Below, in pieces: positions 1 to 7,408 of a stretch of DNA of 64,000 bases; position 1 is the first letter of the stretch, and every line of letters starts with the position of its first letter. Origin of the DNA: Streptomyces lavendofoliae (lineage in GTDB: Bacteria; Actinomycetota; Actinomycetes; Streptomycetales; Streptomycetaceae); NCBI RefSeq assembly GCF_014649735.1, contig NZ_BMTP01000010.1:124001-188000 (forward strand). The letters run 5' to 3'. The translations under genes were made by a program, and so were the position numbers. The notes below the pieces were generated by a model, which saw only the letters and a program-made list of their open reading frames with translations, was not told the DNA's origin and did not search any database.

Positions 1-786
1 GACGGCCGGACGCGGTGGCGGCACGGCACGCCCGAGGCGGACGACCTGGCCGACCGCTACCTGCCCCTGTGCCTGGCCGGCCCCCACCTCACGTTCGCCC
101 AACTCGGGCAGAGCGTCGACGGGTTCATCGCCACCCGCACCGGTGACGCCGACTACGTCACCGGGGAGGAGGACCGCACGCACCTGCACCGGATGCGCGC
201 CCTCGCGGACGCGGTCGTCGTCGGCGCCGGAACCGCCGCCGCGGACGACCCGCGGCTGACCGTCCGCGCCTGCCCCGGCGCCGACCCGGTGCGCGTCGTG
301 CTCGACCCGCACGGCCGGGTACCGCTGGGGCACCGGGTGTTCACCGACGGCGCGGCGCCGACCCTGTGGGTCGTGGGCGCGGGCGGGCGGCACGAGCGGG
401 CCGTGGCGGACCGCGACGGCGTCGACGTCCTGACCCTGCCCGACCGCGCGGCGTTCGCCCCCCGCCACCTGGTGCGGGCACTCGCCCGGCGCGGGCTGGG
501 CCGGGTCCTCGTGGAGGGCGGCGGGGTCACCGTGTCGCGCTTCCTCCACGAGGGCGCGCTGCACCGGTTGTACGTCACCGTCGCACCGGTCCTGCTCGGC
601 GACGGCGTCCCCGGGCTCGCCTTCCCCGGGCCCGCCGTGATGCGCGACGCGCTCCGGCCGCCCACGCGGCGGGTCCTCCTCGGCGAGGACACCCTGTTCG
701 AGTTCGACCTGCGCTCGCCGGGCCCCGGCGAGCCGGTCGGCCAGGAGCACGCCCGCGCCGGGCAGGCTCGCGGCGAGGCTCAGTAG
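1..786 (+). CDS. RibD C-terminal-type reductase (dihydrofolate reductase-like fold), 5' partial
   Basis: The reading frame is open from the window edge, so the true start lies upstream. The visible 261 residues hold a RibD_C / dihydrofolate-reductase-like domain: an early LTFAQLGQSVDGFIA strand, the AVVVGAGTAAADDPRLTVR segment typical of the pyrimidine reductase half of RibD, and RVLVEGGGVTVSRFL, the conserved VEGG motif that binds NADPH and substrate. Known relatives reduce the ribosylamino group of a pyrimidine (riboflavin path) or related substrates. No deaminase domain is visible, so this is a stand-alone reductase or the second half of a protein starting outside the window. It converges on a minus-strand cluster with a pterin-synthase homologue, which argues for a pathway-specific rather than a riboflavin housekeeping job. 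The last 20 or so residues run past the usual family end and overlap the convergent membrane-protein gene. Confidence 0.8.
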   Translation, partial: DGRTRWRHGTPEADDLADRYLPLCLAGPHLTFAQLGQSVDGFIATRTGDADYVTGEEDRTHLHRMRALADAVVVGAGTAAADDPRLTVRACPGADPVRVVLDPHGRVPLGHRVFTDGAAPTLWVVGAGGRHERAVADRDGVDVLTLPDRAAFAPRHLVRALARRGLGRVLVEGGGVTVSRFLHEGALHRLYVTVAPVLLGDGVPGLAFPGPAVMRDALRPPTRRVLLGEDTLFEFDLRSPGPGEPVGQEHARAGQARGEAQ

Positions 787-1737
787 TCCGTACACCACCG
801 ACACGGTCAGCCCCTGGGCCGCGCCCAGCCCCGCCGCGCCGAAGGCCCAGGCGGCGACCCCCTCCCGGGGCCCCCAGCCGGCCACGTTCAGCGGCAACGC
901 CATGGCGAGCAGGGCCGGCACCGCCAGCGGCAGCAGCACGCCCACGGGCGCCGTCACCCCGGCGGCGCGCGCGGCGAGCAGGAACATGACGAGGAACCCC
1001 GCCAGTACGGCGACGGACGACAGCAGCAGCCCCGCCCAGAGCACCGGGCCGGGCCGCCGGGGCCGCCCCCGCGCTCCGACGGCGTCGTGGAGGCCCCGGC
1101 CGGCCCGCTTCCGTCGCGTTCCGGCGGCCACCACCGCCACCACGAGCAGCGCGCACCCGGCCGCCACCGCACCGGCCGGGGCGACGCCCGGGCGCAGCCG
1201 TACCAGGACCGGCGAGGAGGACGTGACCAGCAGCACCGCACCGGTCGCCACCAGGACCACCTGGCCCGCCACCCGCTCAAGGACCACCGCGCGCACCCCC
1301 CGGCCGATGTCACCGGCGCCACGGCCGTGCCGTACCGCGCGGTGCACATCACCGAGAACACCGCCGGGCAGCACCGCGTTGAGGAACAACGCGCGGTAGT
1401 AGTCGGCGACGGCCCGCCCCAGCGGCAGCCGCATGCCCACGGCCCGCGCCACCAGGCGCCAGCGCCACGCGCTCAGCACGGTCGTGCCCGCGCCGATGCC
1501 CACCGCGCCGACGAGGGTGACGGCGTCGAGGCCCCGCAGCCCGGCCACGAGGGCGCCGGAGCCCTGCCACCACACCACCACCGCGAGGATCGCCGCGCCC
1601 GCGACCGCCCCAGGACGGCCGCGCACCGCCCGTACCGCCCGGTCCGGCGCCGTGGGCCGGCCCGCCAGGCGCCTTACCGCCGGGCTCAGCGCGGCCGGCC
1701 GGCGCACCATCGGCACCCGCACCGCCGGGGCCGTCAC
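709..1737 (-). CDS. UPF0104 / lysylphosphatidylglycerol-synthase-type integral membrane protein; stop codon not found
   Basis: Translation from GTG at 1737 gives a multi-pass membrane protein with hydrophobic segments such as AILAVVVWWQGSGALVAGL, LLLSSVAVLAGFLVMFLLAA and VYGLLSLAASLPGAGVLLA. The motifs ALFLNAVLPGGVLGDVHRA and LNVAGWGPREG are typical of the UPF0104/YbhN family, related to the flippase half of lysylphosphatidylglycerol synthase. The start overlaps the methyltransferase stop (GTGA), so translation is probably coupled. The frame has no stop codon before the left edge of the window: it continues antisense through the whole reductase gene. The lower coordinate is therefore where family-like sequence ends, not a seen stop. 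A lost stop or a small indel near 700-790 is the likeliest cause. Role in the cluster is inferred as moving or modifying a lipid-linked intermediate. Confidence 0.62.
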
Positions 1738-2600
1738 GCGGCGGGTCCCGTGGGCGCGGTGGCGGGCAGGGCCAGGACGTCCTCGTGGCGGACCACCACG
1801 TCCAACCCGCCCGCCCCGCACGCCTCCAGGCGGCGCCGGAGGTACGCCGTGGCCCGGGGCGCGAGGTCGGGGCGCTGCTCGCGGGCGGCACCGACCCAGC
1901 CCCGCAGCCACTGCGCCGTCAGCGCGGACTCGCCGGGGCCCAGCCGCCAGGGACTGGAACGCACCAGGACGTCCATGCCGCGGTCCTCGAAGACCTGGCG
2001 GGCCGCCGTCACGGCGTCCGGCCCCAGCAGCCGGCGGCCCTGGTCCAGGCGGCGCTGATGGTCGTTGAACGCGCCCCCGATGGCGCCGTCCAGCGGGTCG
2101 GCCGGAGTCAGCTCGACCCGCCCGGCCACCGACAGGGCCAGCAGCACGGGGCACCCGGCCCCCGCGCAGGCCGCCGCGAGCGCGTCCACCTCGTCGCGGG
2201 TGAGCAGGTCCAGCAGCGCGGACGCCGTGACCAGCCCCGTACCGGAGAGCTCCGCCGCGGTGAGCCGGCCGACGTCCCCCTGCCGGGCGGAGACCGTGAC
2301 GCGTCCGCCACCCGCGCCGGCGCGCGGCATGCGCGCGGCGGCCAGACCGAGCAGCGCGGCGTCGTGGTCGTGCAGCACCCAGTGCTGGGGCCCGGGCAGC
2401 CGGGGTGCCAGCCAGCGCCCCATGGAGCCGCTGCCGCACCCCAGGTCCCGCACCACCAGTACGGCGTCCTGCCGGGGCCGGACGCGGCGCAGGTGGCTCC
2501 GCAGCGGGTCGAGGAGACCGGCGGCGCGGGCCGCGGCGTCGGCGGGCTCCCGCAGGGCCAGCCAGTCGGGGGCGAAGCGGGGTCTGTCGGTCACGTTCAC
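1734..2600 (-). CDS. Class I SAM-dependent methyltransferase
   Basis: The protein has 288 residues. It carries the class I methyltransferase glycine-rich SAM loop VVRDLGCGSGSMG (about residues 48-60), followed by an acidic strand end WVLHDHD and a second loop around SARQGDVGRL. The GTG start (VNVTDRPRF) is chosen because it overlaps the glycosyltransferase stop by 4 bp, and its own stop overlaps the start of the UPF0104 gene by 4 bp. It therefore sits mid-operon with translational coupling on both sides. The substrate is unknown; by context it should act on the product of the reductase/pterin-synthase-like/glycosyltransferase pathway. No transmembrane segment is visible, so it is cytosolic. 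Confidence 0.82.
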   Translation of the reverse strand: MNVTDRPRFAPDWLALREPADAAARAAGLLDPLRSHLRRVRPRQDAVLVVRDLGCGSGSMGRWLAPRLPGPQHWVLHDHDAALLGLAAARMPRAGAGGGRVTVSARQGDVGRLTAAELSGTGLVTASALLDLLTRDEVDALAAACAGAGCPVLLALSVAGRVELTPADPLDGAIGGAFNDHQRRLDQGRRLLGPDAVTAARQVFEDRGMDVLVRSSPWRLGPGESALTAQWLRGWVGAAREQRPDLAPRATAYLRRRLEACGAGGLDVVVRHEDVLALPATAPTGPAA

Positions 2601-3784
2601 GCGGCCTCCCACGGTTCCCGGCGGAGCCGGTCCAGAGCCCGCGCCAGGCTCCGGGCGGTGGTCTCCCAGCCGGCCAGCGCGGTACGCCGCCGGCGCGCGG
2701 CGACCTTCGCGCGGCGGCGCTCGCCGGGCTCGCTCAGCCAGTGCCGCAGCGCCCCGGCGAGCGCCACCGGGTCGTCCGGCGGGACGAGGACGCCCGGCAC
2801 GCCGCCGTCGGGGGCGTTCCCGACCGCTTCCGGGAGCCCGCCGACGGCCGTGGCCAGGACCGGGACCCCTCGCGCGAGCGCCTCGGTCACCGCCATGCCG
2901 TACGTCTCCGCGTGCGACGCCAGCACCAGCAGGTCGGCGCCCGCGTAGGCGGCGTTCAGCGCCGGACCGCCGCGAGGGCCGGCGAGGTGCACGCGGTCGT
3001 CGAGACCGTGCCGCGTGATGAGCCGGCGCACCCGCTCGACGTACCGAGGGTCCTGGTCCAGCCCGCCGACGAGGGAGCAGGTCCATGCCAGCCCTGCGAC
3101 GTCCGCCAGGGCCTCCACCAGCTCGTACTGGCCCTTGCGGGGGGTCACCGACGCCACGCACAACAGGCGCGGGTCGCCGCCGGTGCCCTGCGAGGCGTCG
3201 CGCGGCGCACCGGGCGGGGTCGCGCTGCCCGGCGCCAGCGGCCCGATGTCGCTCCCCGGCGCGGCGACGTGGACCCGGCTCGGGGCGAGTCCGTGGTGCT
3301 CCACGAGCCTGGCCGCCGACCAGTGGCTGGTGGCGACGACCGCCGCCACCGCGCGCAGCGTCCGGCGTTCGGCCGCGTCCAGCACCGCGGCCCGGTCGCG
3401 GGGGAGCCCCGTCTCGTCGCCCAGCGGCAGGTGCACGAGCACGGCCAGGCGCAGCCGGTCCGCCTCCGGCACGACGACGTCGGGCACGGCACAGGCGACC
3501 AGCCCGTCGAGGAGGAACACGGCGCCGTCGGGGGCCTCCGCGAGGACCCGCGCCAGCGCCCCGGACGCGGAGGCGCGCGGCCGGGGCCAGTGGCCCGGAA
3601 CCACGTGCTCGTGGACCTGCCAGCCCAGGCCGGGCAGGTCACGGCACACCCTGCGGTCGTAGACGTTGCCGCCGCTCGGCGCGGCCGGGTCGTCCACACC
3701 GGCCGGCATCACGATCCGTACCGTGCGCGCGGGTCCCGCCCCACCGGCCCCACCGGCCGTGCCGGACGCGCCGTGGTCGTTCAC
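2597..3784 (-). CDS. Family 4-type (GT-B fold) glycosyltransferase
   Basis: The 395-residue protein is a GT-B glycosyltransferase. The C-terminal half has LLCVASVTPRKGQYELVEAL (family GT4 start of the donor domain), the PRGGPALNAAYAGADLLVL segment, and the donor-binding ETYGMAVTEALARGVPVLA E-x7-E-type motif. The N-terminal half has the acceptor-domain pattern VPGHWPRPRASA then VFLLDGLVACAVPDVV. It transfers a sugar from a nucleotide donor to an acceptor that cannot be named from sequence. The GTG start overlaps the stop of the upstream pterin-synthase homologue (GTGA), so the two are probably made together, and its stop overlaps the methyltransferase start in the same way. Confidence 0.87.
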   Translation of the reverse strand: MNDHGASGTAGGAGGAGPARTVRIVMPAGVDDPAAPSGGNVYDRRVCRDLPGLGWQVHEHVVPGHWPRPRASASGALARVLAEAPDGAVFLLDGLVACAVPDVVVPEADRLRLAVLVHLPLGDETGLPRDRAAVLDAAERRTLRAVAAVVATSHWSAARLVEHHGLAPSRVHVAAPGSDIGPLAPGSATPPGAPRDASQGTGGDPRLLCVASVTPRKGQYELVEALADVAGLAWTCSLVGGLDQDPRYVERVRRLITRHGLDDRVHLAGPRGGPALNAAYAGADLLVLASHAETYGMAVTEALARGVPVLATAVGGLPEAVGNAPDGGVPGVLVPPDDPVALAGALRHWLSEPGERRRAKVAARRRRTALAGWETTARSLARALDRLRREPWEAA

Positions 3785-4179
3785 AGGGCCCGCTCGTAAC
3801 TCGCCCACGCGATGTGCGACTCGTGCAGGGTGACCGTGATGCCGGTCAGCCCGCGCGCCCCCTCGCCCAGCGCCCCGGCGTGGACCCGGTCGGCCAGGCG
3901 GTCGGCGACCACCTTCGCCAGGAACTCCGTCGAGGTGTTGACGCCCGCGAACTCGGGCTCCTCGTCGAGGTTCCGGTAGTTGAACGCGGCGACCACGCCG
4001 GCCAGCTCCCGGGTGGCGAGGCCGATGTCGACGACGATGTTGTCGGCGTCCAGCTCGGCGCGGCGGAAGGTGGCGTCCACGAGGTACGTCGCTCCGTGCA
4101 GACGCTGCGCGGGTCCGAACACCTCCCCCCGGAAGCTGTGGGCGATCATGAGGTGCTCGCGGACTGTGACACTGAACAA
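3781..4179 (-). CDS. 6-pyruvoyltetrahydropterin synthase/QueD homologue lacking zinc and catalytic residues
   Basis: This is a 132-residue T-fold protein of the PTPS/QueD family. Start: TTG at 4179 preceded by GGGAGG at good spacing, giving the usual N-terminus FSVTVREHLMIAHSF; the longer upstream frame has no support. In active family members, two His in an HGH motif plus an upstream His bind zinc and a Cys four residues before HGH is catalytic. Here the motif reads A24-Q-R-L-H28-G-A30, so the catalytic Cys and the third zinc ligand are both Ala, while the pterin-anchoring Glu region near the C-terminus (TLHESH) is kept. This matches what I recall for the S. coelicolor homologue SCO6650, which was crystallised without zinc and does not catalyse the PTPS reaction. 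Expect pterin-like substrate binding but a different reaction. Confidence 0.85.
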   Translation of the reverse strand: MFSVTVREHLMIAHSFRGEVFGPAQRLHGATYLVDATFRRAELDADNIVVDIGLATRELAGVVAAFNYRNLDEEPEFAGVNTSTEFLAKVVADRLADRVHAGALGEGARGLTGITVTLHESHIAWASYERAL

Positions 4180-4259
4180 CGGCTGTGACCTCCCGGTCCG
4201 TCCTGGCGGGGGCCGTCGGCGGCCCCCCACCGTTGATACGGCCGGCGGACGCGGTGCGT

Positions 4260-5240
4260 TCAGGCGCCCGCGTACCGCACCCGGTGGCAGAGTCCGGGCA
4301 GGTCACCGGCGGCGATGTCCCGCAGCACCGACGGCAGGTCGTCGAAGGCGCACTCGCCGGTGACCAGGGCGTCGAACACCGGGTCGGCGAGCAGGTCGAG
4401 GGAGAGGGCCAGCCGATCGGCGAACGTCCGGCGCGAGCGCCGGGCCTCCGACACGCGGCCCACCTGGCTGCCGCGCACCACCAGGCGGCCGGAGTGGAAC
4501 GCCTCGCCCAGCGGCAGGCTGACGCGGCGGTCCCCGTACCAGCTCAGTTCCAGCACCGTGCCCTCGGGGGCGAGGAGTTCGAGGGAGCGGGCGAGACCGG
4601 CCTCGGTGGCGCTGGCGTGGACGGCGAGGTCGCAGCCGCCCAGGGCGTCCCCGGGCAGCGCGAACCCGACGCCCAGCGCGGCGGCCACCGAGGCGCGGGC
4701 CGGGTCGGCGTCGACGAGCTGGACGCGCACACCGGGGAAGCGGGCCAGCAGCGCCGCGACCGAGCAGCCGATCATCCCCGCCCCGACGACGGCGATCCGG
4801 TCGCCGACCAGCGGGGCGGCGTCCCACAGGGCGTTCACCGCGGTCTCCACCGTCCCGGCCAGCACGGCCCGCGCGGGCGGCACGCCGTCCGGCACCGGCG
4901 TCACGGCGCCGGCGGGCACGACGTACCGGGTCTGGTGCGGGTACAGGCAGAAGACGGTGCGGCCGGTCAGGTGCCCGGGCCCCTCCTCGACCACACCGAC
5001 GTTCAGGTACCCGTACTTGACCGGTCCGGGGAACTCGCCGTCCTGGAACGGCGCCCGCATCGCGCGGTGCTGACTCTCCGGCACACCGCCGCGGAACACC
5101 AGGCTCTCCGTGCCGCGGCTCACTCCGGTGAACAGCGTACGGACGACGACGTCGTCGGCGGCCGGTTCGGGCAGGGGCACGTCGCGTATGCCGCCGTGGC
5201 CGGGGGAGCGCAGCCAGAAGGCGCGCGCGGTGCGCTTCAC
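4260..5240 (-). CDS. MDR-family (zinc-type alcohol dehydrogenase-like) oxidoreductase
   Basis: The 326-residue protein has the medium-chain dehydrogenase layout: a GroES-like N-terminal half and a Rossmann half with IAVVGAGMIGCSVAALLA (dinucleotide loop) followed by VQLVDADPARAS, where the acidic residue after the second strand suggests NAD rather than NADP. The place where zinc enzymes have a catalytic Cys reads GVSRGTESLVF, so the catalytic zinc site is probably absent. Among MDR enzymes it most resembles the BchC-like/zinc-independent branch. It precedes the pterin-synthase homologue by 80 bp on the same strand and most likely opens the operon, oxidising or reducing an alcohol or ketone in the same pathway. 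The divergent gene is a CDP-alcohol phosphatidyltransferase, so the 106-bp gap between them must hold both promoters. Confidence 0.82.
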   Translation of the reverse strand: MKRTARAFWLRSPGHGGIRDVPLPEPAADDVVVRTLFTGVSRGTESLVFRGGVPESQHRAMRAPFQDGEFPGPVKYGYLNVGVVEEGPGHLTGRTVFCLYPHQTRYVVPAGAVTPVPDGVPPARAVLAGTVETAVNALWDAAPLVGDRIAVVGAGMIGCSVAALLARFPGVRVQLVDADPARASVAAALGVGFALPGDALGGCDLAVHASATEAGLARSLELLAPEGTVLELSWYGDRRVSLPLGEAFHSGRLVVRGSQVGRVSEARRSRRTFADRLALSLDLLADPVFDALVTGECAFDDLPSVLRDIAAGDLPGLCHRVRYAGA

Positions 5241-5346
5241 GGGATCTCCTGTTGAACGCTGGGGTGTCGGTGCACGTTTGGAGGGTGACGAGGCCGCACA
5301 CGGTAACGGCGGCCACCGACTCTGTCACAGGTCCGGAGGATGTCCC

Positions 5347-6246
5347 TTGTCCGTGTGCGACATGACCGACACAGACCCGGGCGCGGATCCGGGCGCGGGC
5401 CCGGTCGCGGGTCCGGGAGTACGTCCGGGCCCGCGCCCACTGCGCCTGGAGCCCGCCCTCGGCGCGGCGGCGCAGCTCGTGCTGCTGCTCCTGCTCGGTA
5501 CGGTGACGGGGCTGGGCCCCGCCGGATGGCTGACCGGCCTGGTGTTCACCGTCGCGCTGTGGGGCGTGCTGACCCGCGCCCTGTTCAGGTCGTGGCCCGG
5601 GCCCGTTCCCTTCGGTCCGGCCAATGCCGTCACCCTGGCCCGGGCGACGCTCGTCGGGGGCGTGACGGCGCTGGTCGCGGACCTGTTCACGAGCCGGCCA
5701 CCGGCGCCGGCCCTGGCCGCGCTCATCACGGTGGCCCTGATCCTGGACGCGGTCGACGGCCGGGTGGCCCGGCGCACGGGGACGGCCACGCCGTTCGGCG
5801 CCCGCTTCGACATGGAGGTCGACGCCTTCCTCATCCTGGTCCTGAGCGTCCAGGTCGCCCTGTCGACGGGTGTGTGGGTGCTGGCCATCGGAGCCATGCG
5901 GTACGTCTTCGTCGCGGCCGCCCGCGTCCTGCCGTGGCTCGACGGGCCGTTGCCGCCGAGCACGGCCCGCAAGACGGTGGCCGCCGTGCAGGGCGTCGTC
6001 CTGCTGGTGGCCGGCACCGGCGTCCTGCCGGCCGCGCCGGCTCGCGTGGCGGTGGCGGCGGCGCTGGCGCTGCTCGTGTGGTCGTTCGCCCGGGACGTCC
6101 GGTGGCTGTGGCGCGTCCGCCCGTCTGGGGGAGGCCGCGCCTCGGAGACAGGTCGCGCCTCGGGCGGTTCCCGTCGGGCGGCGGGGGAAGCCGGGCGGCC
6201 GGTCAGGCGAGCCTCCAGCGGTGCAGCCGGTCGCCGTCGCGGGTGA
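5347..6246 (+). CDS. CDP-alcohol phosphatidyltransferase family membrane protein
   Basis: The motif DAVDGRVARRTG followed by FGARFDMEVD is the full CDP-alcohol phosphotransferase signature D-x2-D-G-x2-A-R-x8-G-x3-D-x3-D, which binds metal and the CDP group. Several hydrophobic helices (AAAQLVLLLLLGTVTGLGPA, ALAALITVALILDA and others) place it in the membrane. It joins a CDP-activated lipid to an alcohol; the alcohol is unknown. TTG at 5347 is preferred because GGAGGA at 5335-5340 sits six bases before it; ATG at 5362 and GTG at 5353 are in-frame alternatives. A low-complexity Arg/Ser/Gly tail follows the last helix. It is divergent from the MDR gene and overlaps the convergent propeller gene by 44 bp. 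A link to the neighbouring pterin/glycosyl cluster is inferred from position only. Confidence 0.85.
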   Translation: MSVCDMTDTDPGADPGAGPVAGPGVRPGPRPLRLEPALGAAAQLVLLLLLGTVTGLGPAGWLTGLVFTVALWGVLTRALFRSWPGPVPFGPANAVTLARATLVGGVTALVADLFTSRPPAPALAALITVALILDAVDGRVARRTGTATPFGARFDMEVDAFLILVLSVQVALSTGVWVLAIGAMRYVFVAAARVLPWLDGPLPPSTARKTVAAVQGVVLLVAGTGVLPAAPARVAVAAALALLVWSFARDVRWLWRVRPSGGGRASETGRASGGSRRAAGEAGRPVRRASSGAAGRRRG

Positions 6247-7276
6247 GCCAGGTGCCGTCGCCGAACGCGGTGACGTCCCGGGTCACGGTCACGGGCAGTG
6301 GGTAGCGCAACCGCCCCAGGGGCCGCAGGGGGTCCGCCGCGAAGAGCCAGTGGGTCCGCTCCAGCCGGCCGTGCCGGGTCACCCAGTCGGCCGTCACGAG
6401 CAGATGCGCCTCGTCCAGCGCGTACGCGTGGGCGAAGTCGTCGTTCTCGGCGTCCCACGACAGTTCGCCGAGGTCCAGGACCGTCGTCCGCCGCGGGTCC
6501 GCGGTGTCGTGCAGGGCCAGCTCGTAGCGGTCGTCGTCCAGGCTCATGCCCTCGGCGCGCCGCATCGTGACCAGGCGCGACGAGCGGGGGACGAACCCCG
6601 TCAGCTCATGGCGGTCCGGCCCGGCGCCGACGACCCGCATACCGTCGCGCGACGGCTCCGCCCAGTGGCTCGCCCAGCCGTACCAGGCCGTCCGGAACGA
6701 CGCCCCGAGCAGCCGGCCGTCGTCGCGCCACTCCAGCGACAGGGCCCCGGAGACCGCGGCCACCGGCCGCTCGCCCAGGACGTCCCCGGTCGCCGCGTCC
6801 AGCAGCAGCAGCCGGTCCTGCCCGTACCCCCGGGACGGCGGGCCGTCGTGAAGGAGCACCGCCCGGCCCGCGACCTCCTCCGGGGGGAGCGGCGTCGGTA
6901 CGACGGCCGCGACGAAGCGTCCGCACGGGCTGGCGGCCGGGGCGCCGGGCGCCCGCGGCGTGCGGTGGCCGCCGTGCCAGGTGGCGTGCGGCAGCTCCCA
7001 GCGGACCGTCCCGCCACCCGTCAGCGAACGGACGTACGAGGGCCCGGCGACGACGAAGCCGCCGTCGGGGGCCGGGTCGGCCCGTGCGCCGGGCGGCGTA
7101 CCGTACACGCCGGCCGGCTCCCGTACGCCCGCGAGGTACGCCTCCCGGTCGTGCACCTCCACGCGGTCCGGCGTCCGTACGCACAGCCGTCCGCCGCCGG
7201 CCGCCCGCAACCCGCCGGTCGCCCGGGTCGTGCCGAGCGGCACGACGCCGACGCGTATGTCCCCCGTCTCCCTCAT
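6203..7276 (-). CDS. Conserved hypothetical protein, probable beta-propeller
   Basis: I cannot assign a function. The 357 residues contain repeated blade-like patterns in which a hydrophobic strand ends in a turn and a Trp or Asp (for example LLLLDAATGDVLGE, LSLEWRDDGRLLGASF, LLVTADWVTRHGRLE, DGTWLTRDGDRLHRW). This suggests a WD40- or YVTN-like propeller used as a binding scaffold. There is no signal peptide and no membrane segment, so it is cytosolic. It is convergent with and slightly overlaps the CDP-alcohol phosphatidyltransferase gene. A sequence of short ACCGGCC repeats separates it from the sulfatase gene that lies on the same strand upstream. Confidence 0.6.
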   Translation of the reverse strand: MRETGDIRVGVVPLGTTRATGGLRAAGGGRLCVRTPDRVEVHDREAYLAGVREPAGVYGTPPGARADPAPDGGFVVAGPSYVRSLTGGGTVRWELPHATWHGGHRTPRAPGAPAASPCGRFVAAVVPTPLPPEEVAGRAVLLHDGPPSRGYGQDRLLLLDAATGDVLGERPVAAVSGALSLEWRDDGRLLGASFRTAWYGWASHWAEPSRDGMRVVGAGPDRHELTGFVPRSSRLVTMRRAEGMSLDDDRYELALHDTADPRRTTVLDLGELSWDAENDDFAHAYALDEAHLLVTADWVTRHGRLERTHWLFAADPLRPLGRLRYPLPVTVTRDVTAFGDGTWLTRDGDRLHRWRLA

Positions 7277-7323
7277 GACCGGAATCCTGACAGGCCCGGC
7301 GGATCACGGGCCCACCGGATGGT

Positions 7324-7390
7324 GACCGGCCGGCCACCACCGGCCGACCGGCCACCGGCCGAAGACCACCGGCCGAACACAACCGGCCGG
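7324..7390. repeat. Short ACCGGCC-rich direct repeats
   Basis: About seven copies of ACCGGCC or ACCGGCCG are packed into 67 bases between the sulfatase and propeller genes, with irregular spacers. The unit is partly self-complementary, so transcripts of either strand could fold. It may simply be slipped GC-rich DNA; no protein-binding role can be shown from sequence. Confidence 0.6.
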
Positions 7391-7408
7391 CAGTGCCGCC
7401 GTGCCGGG

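Noticed and set aside
7324..7390. Repeated GGCCG units considered as a possible CRISPR or integration site
   Set aside because: Units are too short, irregularly spaced and there are no spacers or cas genes.
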